Positions 9,886 through 19,277 are shown, numbered from the stretch's first letter. The stretch is 64,000 bases of DNA from Microbacterium paraoxydans (GCF_018224615.1 NZ_JAGTUK010000003.1:358339-422338), one strand, 5' to 3'. Program-made: numbers and translations. Notes: generated from the sequence alone by a model not told the origin.

Positions 9886-11514
9886 ATGCAGCACGAGAAC
9901 GGCAGGGCCGCCGATCCGGAGCCCATGCGCTGGAACGGCTGGGGAGATCCGGCGAAGGCGAAGGAGCTCCCGCGCGCCGTCCGGGCGCTGATTCCGCTGT
10001 TGCTGGGACGGGTGCGCCGTCCTGCACCCTCCCCATCGCTCGCGGAGGTCCGCGTCGAGTCGAGCGGCCTGACCGACGCGGACCGTGCGGCCTTCGCCGC
10101 CATCGTCGGGCCCGAGGGCGTGCAGGTGACCGAGGAGGCGCGGATCCGTCACGCCGGGGGGCGCTCGACTCTCGACCTGCTGCGTCGCCGTGCGCACGAA
10201 CAACGCGTCCCTGACGGCGTCGTCCTCCCCGCCGACCACGCCCAGGTCTCCGCCTGCCTCGCGGTGGCCGGCGAACGCGACGTCGCGGTGATCCCGTACG
10301 GCGGCGGCACCAGCGTGGTCGGCGCGCTCGACCCGGAGCGTGGATGGCACCGGGCCGTGATCAGCCTCGACCTGCGTCGCCTGACCGGCCTCCTCCGCGT
10401 GGACGCGCTGAGCGGGGAAGCGGTGCTCGCGGCCGGGACCACGGGTCCCGATGCCGAGGCCCTCCTCGCCGCCCACGACCTCGAGCTGGGGCACTATCCG
10501 CAGAGCTTCCGTTACGCGACGATCGGCGGCTTCGCAGCCGCCCGCTCCTCCGGACAGAACTCCGCGGGCCACGGTCGCTTCGACACGATGGTCACCGGGA
10601 TCCGCGTCGCGACGCCCACGGGCGATCTCGAGCTCGGTCGATCCCCGGGATCCGCCGCCGGACCGGACCTGATCCGGCTCTTCCTCGGCTCCGAGGGCAT
10701 CTTCGGCGTGATCACGGAGGTGCGCGTGCGCGTGCATCCGGTGCCGACACGCCGGGTGTTCGAGTCATGGTCGTTCGCCGACTTCGCGCACGGAGTCGAC
10801 GGCCTGCGCCGCGTCGCGCAGCGGGGTGCCGGCCCCACGGTGATCCGACTGTCGGACGAGGCCGAGACCGCGGTGAGCCTCGCGCAGGTGGGACGCATCG
10901 GAAGAGCCATCGCGCGGGGTGCCAGCGTCGTGACCGTGTACGAGGGGGAGGACATCGACGCCCGCCGCGCCCGCACCGGGGAACTCCTGCGTGCGGCCGG
11001 CGGGACGTCGTCGGGTGCCGGCGACGCCGAGGACTGGGCGGCTGGACGCTTCGATGGCCCGTACCTCCGCGACTCCCTGCTCGACGCCGGCGTGTTCTGC
11101 GAGACCCTGGAGACCGCGACCACGTGGTCGGGGCTCCCCGCGCTCAAGGCGGCAGTCGAGACGGCCCTGCGCGACGGCTTCCACGACGCGGGCGCCCGTT
11201 CGACCGTGATGTGCCACGTGTCGCACGTGTATCCCACGGGGGCATCGCTGTACTTCACGGTGCTGGCCGGGATCCGCAGCGACCCGCTGTCGGTGTGGAC
11301 GGCGGTGAAGGCGCGCGTGAACGATGCGATCCTGGCGCACGGCGGCACGATCAGTCACCACCATGCGGTCGGACGCGACCACGCGCCCTGGCTCGCGCAG
11401 GAGATCGGGCCGACCGGAACACGGATCCTCGCCGCGGTCAAACGTGAGCTCGACCCGCAGGGACTCCTCAACCCGGGCGCCGTGATCCCGGATGTCCTCC
11501 TGACGGAGGGCTGA
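9886..11514 (+). CDS. FAD-linked oxidase resembling alkyldihydroxyacetonephosphate synthase
   Basis: A 542-residue vanillyl-alcohol-oxidase-fold flavoprotein. The PP-loop FAD-binding domain begins near residue 110 (IPYGGGTSVVGAL), with the second FAD segment ATIGGFAAARSSGQNSAG near residue 208. A SHHHAVG motif (His 491-493) lies near the C-terminus, at the place of the active-site HHH of eukaryotic alkylglycerone-phosphate synthase. That enzyme swaps the acyl chain of acyl-DHAP for a fatty alcohol, the ether-lipid step. M. tuberculosis Rv2251 is the positional counterpart. The family is clear; ether-lipid activity is inference, and oxidation of another hydroxy acid is possible. It starts 5 nt after a -10-like CACTGT and is probably leaderless. 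Confidence 0.8.
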   Translation: MQHENGRAADPEPMRWNGWGDPAKAKELPRAVRALIPLLLGRVRRPAPSPSLAEVRVESSGLTDADRAAFAAIVGPEGVQVTEEARIRHAGGRSTLDLLRRRAHEQRVPDGVVLPADHAQVSACLAVAGERDVAVIPYGGGTSVVGALDPERGWHRAVISLDLRRLTGLLRVDALSGEAVLAAGTTGPDAEALLAAHDLELGHYPQSFRYATIGGFAAARSSGQNSAGHGRFDTMVTGIRVATPTGDLELGRSPGSAAGPDLIRLFLGSEGIFGVITEVRVRVHPVPTRRVFESWSFADFAHGVDGLRRVAQRGAGPTVIRLSDEAETAVSLAQVGRIGRAIARGASVVTVYEGEDIDARRARTGELLRAAGGTSSGAGDAEDWAAGRFDGPYLRDSLLDAGVFCETLETATTWSGLPALKAAVETALRDGFHDAGARSTVMCHVSHVYPTGASLYFTVLAGIRSDPLSVWTAVKARVNDAILAHGGTISHHHAVGRDHAPWLAQEIGPTGTRILAAVKRELDPQGLLNPGAVIPDVLLTEG

Positions 11515-11515
11515 C

Positions 11516-12430
11516 ATGGGTCACATCGCGGTGCTGTCGAACCCACGGGCGGGGAAGGGGCGGGGAGGCCGCGTGACCGACACCGCGGTCGCTCAGCTGC
11601 AGCGGCGCGGGGCCCGCGTGCGGCTCTATTCGGGTGACTCCGCCGCGGCGACGGCAGCACTCGCCACGACCGCACTCGCGGAGGGGCCGGACGGGCTCGT
11701 CGTGATCGGCGGCGACGGCACGCTCTCGGGCATCCTCGACGTGCTGTGCGCCGCGACCGTGCCGATCACGCTGGTGCCGGCCGGCACCGGGAACGACCTC
11801 GCTCGCGCCCTCGACCTGCCGTGGCGCGACGCTGCCGCGGCCGCCGAGCTCGCCCTCACCGGCACGCCCCGGTCGATCGACGTGGGCGAGGTCGAGACAC
11901 CCTCCGGACGCGCGCCGTTCCTCACGGTCGTGGCGCTCGGGTTCGACGCCAGGGTCAGCGACCGCACCAATCGGCTGCGCTGGCCCTCCGGCGCCCTCCG
12001 GTACTACCTGGCCCTGCTGATCGAGCTCGTGCGACTCCGGCCGTTCGACTTCACCGTCACGATCGACGACGGCGCACCGACCACGGCCCCTGGCACGATC
12101 GTCGCGGTGGGGAACACCGCCAGCTACGGCGGAGGGATGCCCGTGTGCGTCGGCGCGCTCCCGGACGACGGTCGGCTCGACGTGGTGCGGGTGGCTGCGC
12201 TGGGCCGTGCGCGTCTGGTGCGCCTGTTCCCCCTGCTGCTGCGCGGCACGCATCTGACCCGACCGGAGGTGCGGCATGCGTCGGCGCACCGCGTCACGGT
12301 GGCGGCTCCCGGGCTCGTGGTCTACGCCGACGGCGAGCGCCTCGGCGAAGGCACCTGCACCGTCTCCCTCCGCGCCGGAGCACTCACGGTCATGACGAGG
12401 CCGAAGACGGGAGACGTTCGTGTTCGATGA
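11516..12430 (+). CDS. Diacylglycerol kinase-family lipid kinase (YegS/Rv2252 type)
   Basis: A 304-residue soluble lipid kinase with the DAGK catalytic domain at residues 1-~130. It shows SNPRAGKGRG at the N-terminus, the nucleotide-binding VIGGDGTLSG and the VPAGTGNDLARAL motif that follows. The C-terminal beta domain is of normal size. The family phosphorylates diacylglycerol or related lipids with ATP; Rv2252, its positional counterpart, has been reported as a diacylglycerol kinase. It begins 1 nt after the flavoprotein stop and overlaps the GMC gene by 11 nt. Given the gene before it, 1-alkyl-2-acylglycerol is a conceivable substrate, but that is speculation. Confidence 0.87.
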   Translation: MGHIAVLSNPRAGKGRGGRVTDTAVAQLQRRGARVRLYSGDSAAATAALATTALAEGPDGLVVIGGDGTLSGILDVLCAATVPITLVPAGTGNDLARALDLPWRDAAAAAELALTGTPRSIDVGEVETPSGRAPFLTVVALGFDARVSDRTNRLRWPSGALRYYLALLIELVRLRPFDFTVTIDDGAPTTAPGTIVAVGNTASYGGGMPVCVGALPDDGRLDVVRVAALGRARLVRLFPLLLRGTHLTRPEVRHASAHRVTVAAPGLVVYADGERLGEGTCTVSLRAGALTVMTRPKTGDVRVR

Positions 12431-14084
12431 GGATGTGGTGGTCGTCGGATCCGGGTTCGGCGGCTCGGTCGCGGCACTGCGGCTGAGTGAGAAGGGCTAC
12501 CGTGTCCGCGTGTTCGAGGCCGGACGGCGCTTCGAGGACGAGGACTTCGCGAAGACGAGCTGGAACGTGCGGCGGTACCTGTGGGCGCCCGCGCTCGGGT
12601 GCTTCGGGGTGCAGCGCATCCACCGGCTGCCACACGTGATGATCCTCGCGGGAGCCGGTGTGGGCGGTGGGTCGCTCAACTACGCCAACACGCTCTACGA
12701 GCCGGGCCCCGCATTCTTCGCCGACCCGCAATGGGCGCAGATCCGCGACTGGCGGGCGGCGCTCGCCCCGCACTACGCCACCGCGAAGCGCATGCTCGGC
12801 GTGGTCGGCGCGTATCCGCACACGGGGCCCGTCGAACGGATCATGGCCGGAGCCGCGGACGACCTGGGCGTGGGGGAGAGCTTCCGCCACGCGCCCGTGG
12901 GGGTGTGGTTCGGCGAGCCCGGCCGGCGCGTGCCCGACCCCTACTTCGGCGGTGAGGGTCCGGACCGCACGGGGTGCACGCTCTGCGGCAACTGCATGGT
13001 CGGCTGTCGCGTCGGCGCCAAGAACACTCTGGTGAAGAACTACCTCGCCCTCGCGGAGCGACGCGGCGTCGTGATCGAGCCTCTCCGCACGGTCACCGAG
13101 GTGCGCGAGCTGCCCTCGGGCGGATTCTCCGTCACGACCGTGCGCAGCGGCGCCTGGCTGCGGCGGCGACCGCGCACCGTCACGGCCGAGCAGGTGGTAC
13201 TCGCCGCGGGTACCTGGGGCACGCAGCAGCTGCTGCACCGCATGAGGCGCAGCGGTGCCCTGCCGCACATCCCCGAGGCGGTGGGTCGCCTCACCCGGAC
13301 GAACTCGGAGGCGCTGGACGGGGCGGTCGCCGTGCGGGTGCCGGAGCAACTGCAGCTCGCGCGTGGCGTCGCCATCACGACCTCCTTCCATGTGGACGAG
13401 CGCACGCACGTGGAGAACGTCCGCTACGGTCCCGGCTCGAACCTCATGGGGGCTCTGGCCACCGTGCTGGTGCCGGGCGAGCGGTCTCTGGGCGGCCGCC
13501 TCGGAGCACTCCTCCGGCGTACGCTCCGGGCGCCCCTCCACGCGATGCGGCTGGCGTCGCTGCGCCGGTGGAGCGAGCGCGGGATCATCGCGCTCGTGAT
13601 GCAGACCGCCGACAATTCGCTCACGCTGTCGCTACGGCGTCGCTTGGGCCGTTGGAGCCTCACGAGTGCGCAGGGGCACGGCGCTCCCAACCCGAGTCAC
13701 TTGCCGGAAGCCCATCGAGCCGCGGAGGCCATCGCCGCACGGCTCGAGCACGAGGGTGGGATTCGGGCCGAGGCGCGTGGGTCGTGGCCGGAGGTGTTCG
13801 GGATCCCGCTGACGGCGCACTTCCTCGGTGGCGCGGTGATCTCCTCCGCTCCGGAGACCGGGGTCGTGGACGAGTATCACCGCGTCTGGGGCCACCCGGG
13901 GCTGCACGTGGTGGACGGCTCCGCGGTGCCCGCGAACCCCGGCGTGAACCCGTCGCTGACCATCACCGCGCTCGCGGAGCGGGCGATGTCGCACTGGCCG
14001 CGCCATGGCGAGCCGGACGGGCGCCCCGCCCAGGACACGGCGACGGGGGCCGCGCGCTCGGCACGGCCCCCGTCGTCGGAGTGA
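12420..14084 (+). CDS. GMC-type FAD oxidoreductase (cholesterol oxidase-like) with a four-cysteine motif
   Basis: A 554-residue flavoprotein. It has an N-terminal FAD site (VVVGSGFGGSVAALRL, residues ~7-22), a GGGSLNYAN segment near residue 82, and the C-terminal GMC signature with HFLGGAVISS and GLHVVDGSAVPANPGVNPS. Family members oxidise primary or secondary alcohols including sterols; ChoD-like mycobacterial proteins are close in layout. Residues C186, C189, C192 and C196 form CxxCxxCxxxC, a ferredoxin-like spacing that typical GMC oxidases lack. The GTG start lies inside dagK. The last ~30 residues are Ala/Pro/Arg-rich. It ends immediately before the fadB stop on the other strand. Substrate unknown. 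Confidence 0.85.
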   Translation: MFDEDVVVVGSGFGGSVAALRLSEKGYRVRVFEAGRRFEDEDFAKTSWNVRRYLWAPALGCFGVQRIHRLPHVMILAGAGVGGGSLNYANTLYEPGPAFFADPQWAQIRDWRAALAPHYATAKRMLGVVGAYPHTGPVERIMAGAADDLGVGESFRHAPVGVWFGEPGRRVPDPYFGGEGPDRTGCTLCGNCMVGCRVGAKNTLVKNYLALAERRGVVIEPLRTVTEVRELPSGGFSVTTVRSGAWLRRRPRTVTAEQVVLAAGTWGTQQLLHRMRRSGALPHIPEAVGRLTRTNSEALDGAVAVRVPEQLQLARGVAITTSFHVDERTHVENVRYGPGSNLMGALATVLVPGERSLGGRLGALLRRTLRAPLHAMRLASLRRWSERGIIALVMQTADNSLTLSLRRRLGRWSLTSAQGHGAPNPSHLPEAHRAAEAIAARLEHEGGIRAEARGSWPEVFGIPLTAHFLGGAVISSAPETGVVDEYHRVWGHPGLHVVDGSAVPANPGVNPSLTITALAERAMSHWPRHGEPDGRPAQDTATGAARSARPPSSE

Positions 14085-16226
14085 TCAGCGGTTCTCGATA
14101 CCCCGGATCTGCGGGGTGTGGAACGACCCGCCGAACGCGCGCTCCGAGGCGCCCTCACGGTCGAGGTAGGGCGAGGCGCCGCCGTCGATGAACGGCCAGC
14201 CGGCACCCAGGATCAGGCACAGGTCGATGTCCTCCACCTCGGGGACGACGCCCTCGTCGAGCATCAGCTTGATCTCCGTGGCCAGTCCGTCCTGCACGCG
14301 CTGCAGGATGGTCGCGGCAGACGCCGGGGTCTTGCCGACCGCCGGCTTGAGCACCTTCTCGGCCTGCTTGCTCCAGCCGACCACGCGACCGCCCTTGTCC
14401 TTCTCGACGACCTGGTCGAGTTCAGCGAGGGCGTGGAAGTTCTCGTTCGCGTAGAACCGGTCGGGGAAGGCGTGCACCATCGTGTCCTGCACGTGGGCGG
14501 CGACCTTCCAGCCGACGAGGTCGATCAGCTGGAACGGGCCCATCGGGAGGCCCAGCGGCGCGAACGCCTTCTCGACCTCGGCGATCGGCGTGCCCTCGTA
14601 CACGGCGCGCGCTGCCTCGCCCATGACCTTGGCCAGCAGACGGTTCACCACGAATCCGGGCGCGTCGGCGGTGAGCACCGCGTTCTTCCCGAGGTTCTTC
14701 GCGACGACGAACGCGGTCGACAGGGCCGCTTCCGACGTGGTGGGCGTCTTCACGATCTCGATCAGCGGCATGACCGCGACCGGGTTGAAGAAGTGGAAGC
14801 CCACGAGCCGCTCGGGGTGCGCGAGCTTCGAGCCGATCTCCTCGACGGACAGCGATGACGTGTTGGTGGCCAGGATGGTGTCCTCCGCCACGATCTTCTC
14901 GATCTCGCCGAAGACCTGCTGCTTGACGCCGACCTCCTCGAAGACGGCTTCGATCACGAAGTCGCAGTCCGCGTAGAGGCTCTTGTCGGTCGTGCCGGTC
15001 ACGAGCGCCCGCAGCTTGTTGGCGGTGTCGGCGTCGAGCCGGCCCTTGCCCTCGAGCTTGCCGATCTCCTCGTGGATGTACGCGACACCCTTGTCGACGC
15101 GCGCCTGGTCCAGGTCGGTGATGAGGACCGGAACCTGGAGCTTGCGCACGAAGAGCAGGGCGAACTGGCTCGCCATCAGGCCGGCGCCGATGATGCCGAC
15201 CTTGGTGACCTTCTTCGCGAGTGCCTTGTCCGGTGCGCCCACCGGACGCTTCGCACGCTTCTGCACCAGATCGAACGCGTACATCGACGCGGCGAACTGG
15301 TCGCCGGTCACGAGCTCGGCAAGGACCTCGTCCTCGCGGGCGAATCCCTCGGCCTTGGTGCCGCTCTTGGCCTTGTCGAGCAGGTCCAGCGCGACGTACG
15401 GCGACTTCGGCACGGTGCCGATCTTCGACTCGAGCATGCCGCGGGCCATCTTGATCGCGATCGGCCACTTGGTGAGCCGCTCGATCTTGCCCGGCTCGTT
15501 CTTGCGCTCGACCTTCTTGCCGCCGAGGACCGCGTCGGCCCAGGTCAGCGAGTTCTCGAGGTAGTTCGCCGCGGGGAAGATCGCATCGAAGATCCCGAGG
15601 TCGAAGGCCTGCTGCGGCTTGAGCATGCGGTTCTGCTTCAGCGGGTTCGAGATGACGACCTCGAGCGCGTTCTCGATGCCGATCAGGTTCGGCAGCAGGT
15701 ACGCCCCACCCCAGCCGGGGATGATGCCGAGGAAGACCTCGGGCAGCGCCACGGCCGCAGCGGAGGCATCGACCGTGCGGTAGGTCGAGTTCAGGGCGAT
15801 CTCGAGACCCCCGCCGAGGGCGAGACCGTTGACGAACGCGAACGACGGCACGCCGAGGTCGCCGAGCTTGCCCAGCACCTTGTGGCCGAGCTGCGCGATC
15901 AGGCGGGCGTTGTCGCGCGAGCCCACCTTGCTGATGTCGGACAGGTCGGCGCCGGCAGCCAGGATGTACTGCTTGCCGGTGATGCCCACCGCCTGGATCT
16001 CGCCCGCGGCGGCGCGGGCCTTGAGCCCGTCCAGCGTCTCGCCGAGCTCCGTGAGCGTGGCCGGGCCGAGGGTGTTCGGGCGCGTGTGGTCGCGGCCGTT
16101 GTCGAGGGTGATCAGGGCGAGGACCTTGCCGGAGGGGAGGCGGATGTCGCGCACAGGGGAGTGTGTGATCACCTCCCCCTCGGTGAGCGCCTGGATGGGC
16201 GAGAAGTCGACGTCGTCGTAGCTCAC
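14085..16226 (-). CDS. Fatty acid oxidation multifunctional protein (enoyl-CoA hydratase / 3-hydroxyacyl-CoA dehydrogenase)
   Basis: A 713-residue FadB/FadJ-like protein. The hydratase domain (residues 1-~300) keeps catalytic-type glutamates at about 142 (ALGGGLE) and 163 (LPEVFLG). The dehydrogenase has its NAD-binding GIIGAGLMASQ at ~344-354 and the GFHFFNPVAVMPL catalytic-histidine region, then two C-terminal helical domains. It performs the hydration and dehydrogenation steps of beta-oxidation. The GTG start overlaps the thiolase stop by 4 nt, so thiolase and this protein form a coupled operon, probably producing the two-subunit trifunctional complex. It abuts the GMC gene stop-to-stop. 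Confidence 0.95.
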   Translation of the reverse strand: MSYDDVDFSPIQALTEGEVITHSPVRDIRLPSGKVLALITLDNGRDHTRPNTLGPATLTELGETLDGLKARAAAGEIQAVGITGKQYILAAGADLSDISKVGSRDNARLIAQLGHKVLGKLGDLGVPSFAFVNGLALGGGLEIALNSTYRTVDASAAAVALPEVFLGIIPGWGGAYLLPNLIGIENALEVVISNPLKQNRMLKPQQAFDLGIFDAIFPAANYLENSLTWADAVLGGKKVERKNEPGKIERLTKWPIAIKMARGMLESKIGTVPKSPYVALDLLDKAKSGTKAEGFAREDEVLAELVTGDQFAASMYAFDLVQKRAKRPVGAPDKALAKKVTKVGIIGAGLMASQFALLFVRKLQVPVLITDLDQARVDKGVAYIHEEIGKLEGKGRLDADTANKLRALVTGTTDKSLYADCDFVIEAVFEEVGVKQQVFGEIEKIVAEDTILATNTSSLSVEEIGSKLAHPERLVGFHFFNPVAVMPLIEIVKTPTTSEAALSTAFVVAKNLGKNAVLTADAPGFVVNRLLAKVMGEAARAVYEGTPIAEVEKAFAPLGLPMGPFQLIDLVGWKVAAHVQDTMVHAFPDRFYANENFHALAELDQVVEKDKGGRVVGWSKQAEKVLKPAVGKTPASAATILQRVQDGLATEIKLMLDEGVVPEVEDIDLCLILGAGWPFIDGGASPYLDREGASERAFGGSFHTPQIRGIENR

Positions 16227-17428
16227 TTCTTCTTCTTTCCGTCGTAGTGCGGGTTCTCCCAGATGACCGAGCCGCCCTGTCCCAGACCGACGCACATCGC
16301 GGTCAGGCCGTAACGGACGTCCGGGCGCTCGGCGAACTGCGCCGCGAGCTGGATCATCAGACGCACGCCGGACGCGGCGAGCGGGTGGCCGAGAGCGATC
16401 GCGCCACCCCACTGGTTGACGCGCGGGTCGTCGTCGGCGATGCCGAAGTGGTCGAGCAGGGAGATCACCTGGATCGCGAACGCCTCGTTGAGCTCGAACA
16501 GGCCGATGTCGGAGATGTCGAGCCCGGCCTTCTTGAGCGCCTTCTCCGTCGACGGGATCGGGCCGATGCCCATGATCTCCGGCTGCACACCCGCGAACGC
16601 GAACGACACCATGCGCATCTTGGGTGCGAGACCGAACTCCTTCACTGCGCCGCCACCGGCGAGCAGCGACATCGTCGCACCGTCGGTCAGCGGAGACGAC
16701 GTGCCGGCCGTGACGCGTCCGTGCGGGCGGAACGGCGTCTTGAGCCCGGCGAGGTCTTCCATCGTGGTCTGCGGGCGACGTCCCTCGTCCTCGGTGGCCA
16801 GTCCCCAGGCGCCGTCCGCTCCCTTGATCGCGACCGGAACCAGGTCGGGCTGGATCTTGCCGGCGTCGTACGCGGCCTGCACCTTGTGCTGGCTCAGCAT
16901 GCCGAAGCGGTCGGAGCGCTCCTTGGTCAGGTGGGGGAAGCGGTCGAAGATGCGCTCAGCGGTGACGCCCATATTGAGCGCCCCGGGGTCGACCATCTTC
17001 TCGGCCACGAATCGGGGGTTGGGGTCGGCGTTGGAGCCGATCGGGTGGTGGCCCATGTGCTCGACGCCGCCCGCGAGGGCCAGGTCGTACATGCCCACGC
17101 CGATCGACGCGCCCATCGTGGTGACACTGGTCATGGCACCGGCGCACATGCGCTCGACCGCGAGACCGGGGACCGTCTGCGGCAGCCCGGCGAGGATCGC
17201 GACCGACCGTCCGAGGGTCAGCCCCTGGTCGCCGGTCTGGCTGGTCGCGGCGATCGCGACGTCGTCGATGCGGTCGGCCGGCACGGCGGCGTTCCGCTCC
17301 ATCAGCCCGATGGTCGCCTTGACGGCGAGGTCATCCGCGCGGGTGTTCCAGTACATGCCCTTTTCGCCGGCGCGCCCGAACGGGGTGCGCACGCCATCGA
17401 CGAAGAAGACGTCCGAGATCTCGGCCAC
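16223..17428 (-). CDS. Acetyl-CoA C-acyltransferase (3-ketoacyl-CoA thiolase)
   Basis: A 401-residue thiolase catalysing CoA-dependent cleavage of 3-ketoacyl-CoA, the last step of beta-oxidation. The nucleophilic cysteine is in ERMCAGAMTS (~residue 92); the catalytic NEAFA, GHPLAASG and CVGLGQGG motifs are intact near the C-terminus. It ends in four lysines. The GTG start at 17428 has GGAGG about 6 nt upstream. It is the first gene of the fadA-fadB pair and has its own promoter with a TAGACT -10 about 30 nt upstream. Confidence 0.95.
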   Translation of the reverse strand: MAEISDVFFVDGVRTPFGRAGEKGMYWNTRADDLAVKATIGLMERNAAVPADRIDDVAIAATSQTGDQGLTLGRSVAILAGLPQTVPGLAVERMCAGAMTSVTTMGASIGVGMYDLALAGGVEHMGHHPIGSNADPNPRFVAEKMVDPGALNMGVTAERIFDRFPHLTKERSDRFGMLSQHKVQAAYDAGKIQPDLVPVAIKGADGAWGLATEDEGRRPQTTMEDLAGLKTPFRPHGRVTAGTSSPLTDGATMSLLAGGGAVKEFGLAPKMRMVSFAFAGVQPEIMGIGPIPSTEKALKKAGLDISDIGLFELNEAFAIQVISLLDHFGIADDDPRVNQWGGAIALGHPLAASGVRLMIQLAAQFAERPDVRYGLTAMCVGLGQGGSVIWENPHYDGKKKK

Positions 17429-17458
17429 TCTGCCTCCAGGTTTCTTGGGGTTGGCCTC

Positions 17459-17464
17459 AGTCTA
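17459..17464 (-). promoter_or_regulatory. -10 element for the thiolase/fadB operon
   Basis: TAGACT on the minus strand lies 30 nt before the GTG start. The region 17 bp further upstream offers only a weak -35 (TCTTCC). The short leader carries a GGAGG ribosome-binding site. Confidence 0.45.
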
Positions 17465-17503
17465 GGAAGCCGCGAAATCCCGGAAGAATCGGTTGGATCG
17501 AAC

Positions 17504-18697
17504 CTACGAAGCGGTCGGCGACGTGGTGTCGGGCGCTTGCGCCGCCTCTACAAAGGCGTCCGCGATCTTCTGTGCGGTCTGTTCAATCTGCCAGGGTCGC
17601 GCACCGAGTGCCGCCAGCGCCCCGCCGACCTCCTCCGCGGTGGTCCCGGGGGAGTCCCAGGACACGCGCCGCAGATAGTCGGGGGTCAGGAGGTTCTCCG
17701 TCGGCATGCCCAGTTCCTCCGCGACGGCCTCGACGGCGGGTCGCGCAGCCTTCAGTCGAGCGTCGGCCTCCGGGTTGCGGTCGGACCAGGCGCGCGGCGG
17801 CGGAAGGGTGTCGCTCGGCACGCGCTCACGCGGCAGCTGTTCGGCCGCGCGTCCGTCGACGATGGCCTGCCACCAGCGGTCGAGCTGACTGCGGCTCGCG
17901 CGCCCCTGGAACTCCTTGAGCCCGGCCAGCGCCTGCTTGGACGAGGGATTGGCCAGCACCGCGGCCACGAGAGAGCGGTCGGGGACGAGGCGTCCGGGGG
18001 AGACATCCTGCTGCTGCGCGTACATCTCACGCGCCTCCCACAGCGCACGGGCCACCGCGAGATTACGGGCGCCGCGCACCTGATGCAGCCCGCTGAGGCG
18101 CCGCCACGGATCCTCTCGCGGAGCCTTCGGGGTGCGCGCCAGGGTCGCCGCGAACTCCTGCGCGGCGAACTCGGTCTTGCCCTGCTCCGCGAGCTCGGCG
18201 ACGAGGGCGTCGCGCACGTCGACCAGGTGCAGCACATCCAGCGCGGCGTACTCGAGCCACGCGGCGGGCAGCGGGCGCGTCGACCAGTCCGCCGCCGAGT
18301 GCTCCTTCTTCAGCGTGATACCGAGCGTGTCCTCCACGACAGCCGCCAGACCGACGCGTTCGTGACCGAGGAGCCGCGCGGCGAGCTCCGTGTCGAAGAT
18401 CGTGCGCGGCTCGAGGTGCAGTTCCCGAAGCGAGGGGAGATCCTGACTCGCCGCGTGCAGCACCCACTCCTCGGCACCGATCGCGCGCTGCAGCGCGGCC
18501 ATGTCACCGATCGCCGGCGGATCGAACAGGAAGACACCACTGTCGCGACGGAACACCTGCACCAGGTAGGCGCGCTGGGAGTAGCGGAAGCCGGAGGCCC
18601 GCTCGACGTCGACCGCCACAGGGCCGGTGCCGGCAGCGAGCGACGCGCACGCCGCCAGGAACTCCTCGGTGTCCGAGATCACGGAGTATTCAGTCAC
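17504..18697 (-). CDS. rnd: Ribonuclease D-like 3'-5' exonuclease with HRDC domain
   Basis: A 397-residue DEDDy exonuclease. The acidic residues are present in VAVDVERASG (motif I), HAASQDLPSL (motif II) and EYAALDVLHL (motif III, with its tyrosine). An HRDC domain follows at about residues 210-290 and a C-terminal helical region after it. RNase D trims the 3' ends of tRNA and other structured RNAs. It overlaps DUF3000 by 8 nt and is read from the same transcript; the DUF3000/RNase D pair near dxs also occurs in Mycobacterium (Rv2680-Rv2681 by dxs1). Confidence 0.92.
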   Translation of the reverse strand: MTEYSVISDTEEFLAACASLAAGTGPVAVDVERASGFRYSQRAYLVQVFRRDSGVFLFDPPAIGDMAALQRAIGAEEWVLHAASQDLPSLRELHLEPRTIFDTELAARLLGHERVGLAAVVEDTLGITLKKEHSAADWSTRPLPAAWLEYAALDVLHLVDVRDALVAELAEQGKTEFAAQEFAATLARTPKAPREDPWRRLSGLHQVRGARNLAVARALWEAREMYAQQQDVSPGRLVPDRSLVAAVLANPSSKQALAGLKEFQGRASRSQLDRWWQAIVDGRAAEQLPRERVPSDTLPPPRAWSDRNPEADARLKAARPAVEAVAEELGMPTENLLTPDYLRRVSWDSPGTTAEEVGGALAALGARPWQIEQTAQKIADAFVEAAQAPDTTSPTAS

Positions 18698-19271
18698 GTA
18701 CAGCCTTTCGCGCGCCGATCACGGCGATGCCCTCGGAGCCGGGCGGAAGTCCCGCCAGCATTCCGACCAGCTCGGCCCATGCTTCGACGTGCGGTCGGAA
18801 GGGGCCATCCGGTGTCCAGGACGCCCGCAATTCTATCTGTGCACCGTCGCCCTCGTCCGCGAGGCCACCGAACCCTTTCGACAGGGTCTTGGTCGAGGTG
18901 CCGGACGGCGCGCGGTACACCGCCCCGCGCGAGTCGAGCGCATCCACCAACCAGGACCATGTGACGTCCGCCAGGAGCGGGTCGGTGCCGATCTCGGTCT
19001 CCAGCGGGGCCTGCGCGAAGATCACGATGCGCCACGCTCCGCCCCACGCGTCCGGCTCCTCCGGGTCGTGGAGCAGGATGAACCGTCCCGTGCCGTAGAC
19101 GGAGTCGCCGTCCTCACCGGGGCGCACGTCGGCAGAGAGCGCGATCGCGAAGGGCGCGAGGCCCTGCGGCGTCGGGATCTCGCGCACCGTGATGTCATCG
19201 CGGAACGCGGTCTCGCGCAGTTCGGCCACGGCGCTGTCGAAGGGCGTCCCGGCCTCGGGATGTGCGGTCAC
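18690..19271 (-). CDS. DUF3000 domain-containing protein
   Basis: A 193-residue soluble alpha/beta protein of the actinobacterial DUF3000 family, function unknown. It is Asp/Glu-rich with an alternating strand pattern and no cysteine, signal peptide or membrane segment. It lies directly upstream of and overlaps the RNase D gene, the usual neighbour of the family, which suggests a role linked to RNA processing. The GTG start is preceded by TAGCCT with 6-nt spacing and no Shine-Dalgarno sequence, so the mRNA is probably leaderless. Confidence 0.82.
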   Translation of the reverse strand: MTAHPEAGTPFDSAVAELRETAFRDDITVREIPTPQGLAPFAIALSADVRPGEDGDSVYGTGRFILLHDPEEPDAWGGAWRIVIFAQAPLETEIGTDPLLADVTWSWLVDALDSRGAVYRAPSGTSTKTLSKGFGGLADEGDGAQIELRASWTPDGPFRPHVEAWAELVGMLAGLPPGSEGIAVIGARKAVRD

Positions 19272-19277
19272 GGCAAC

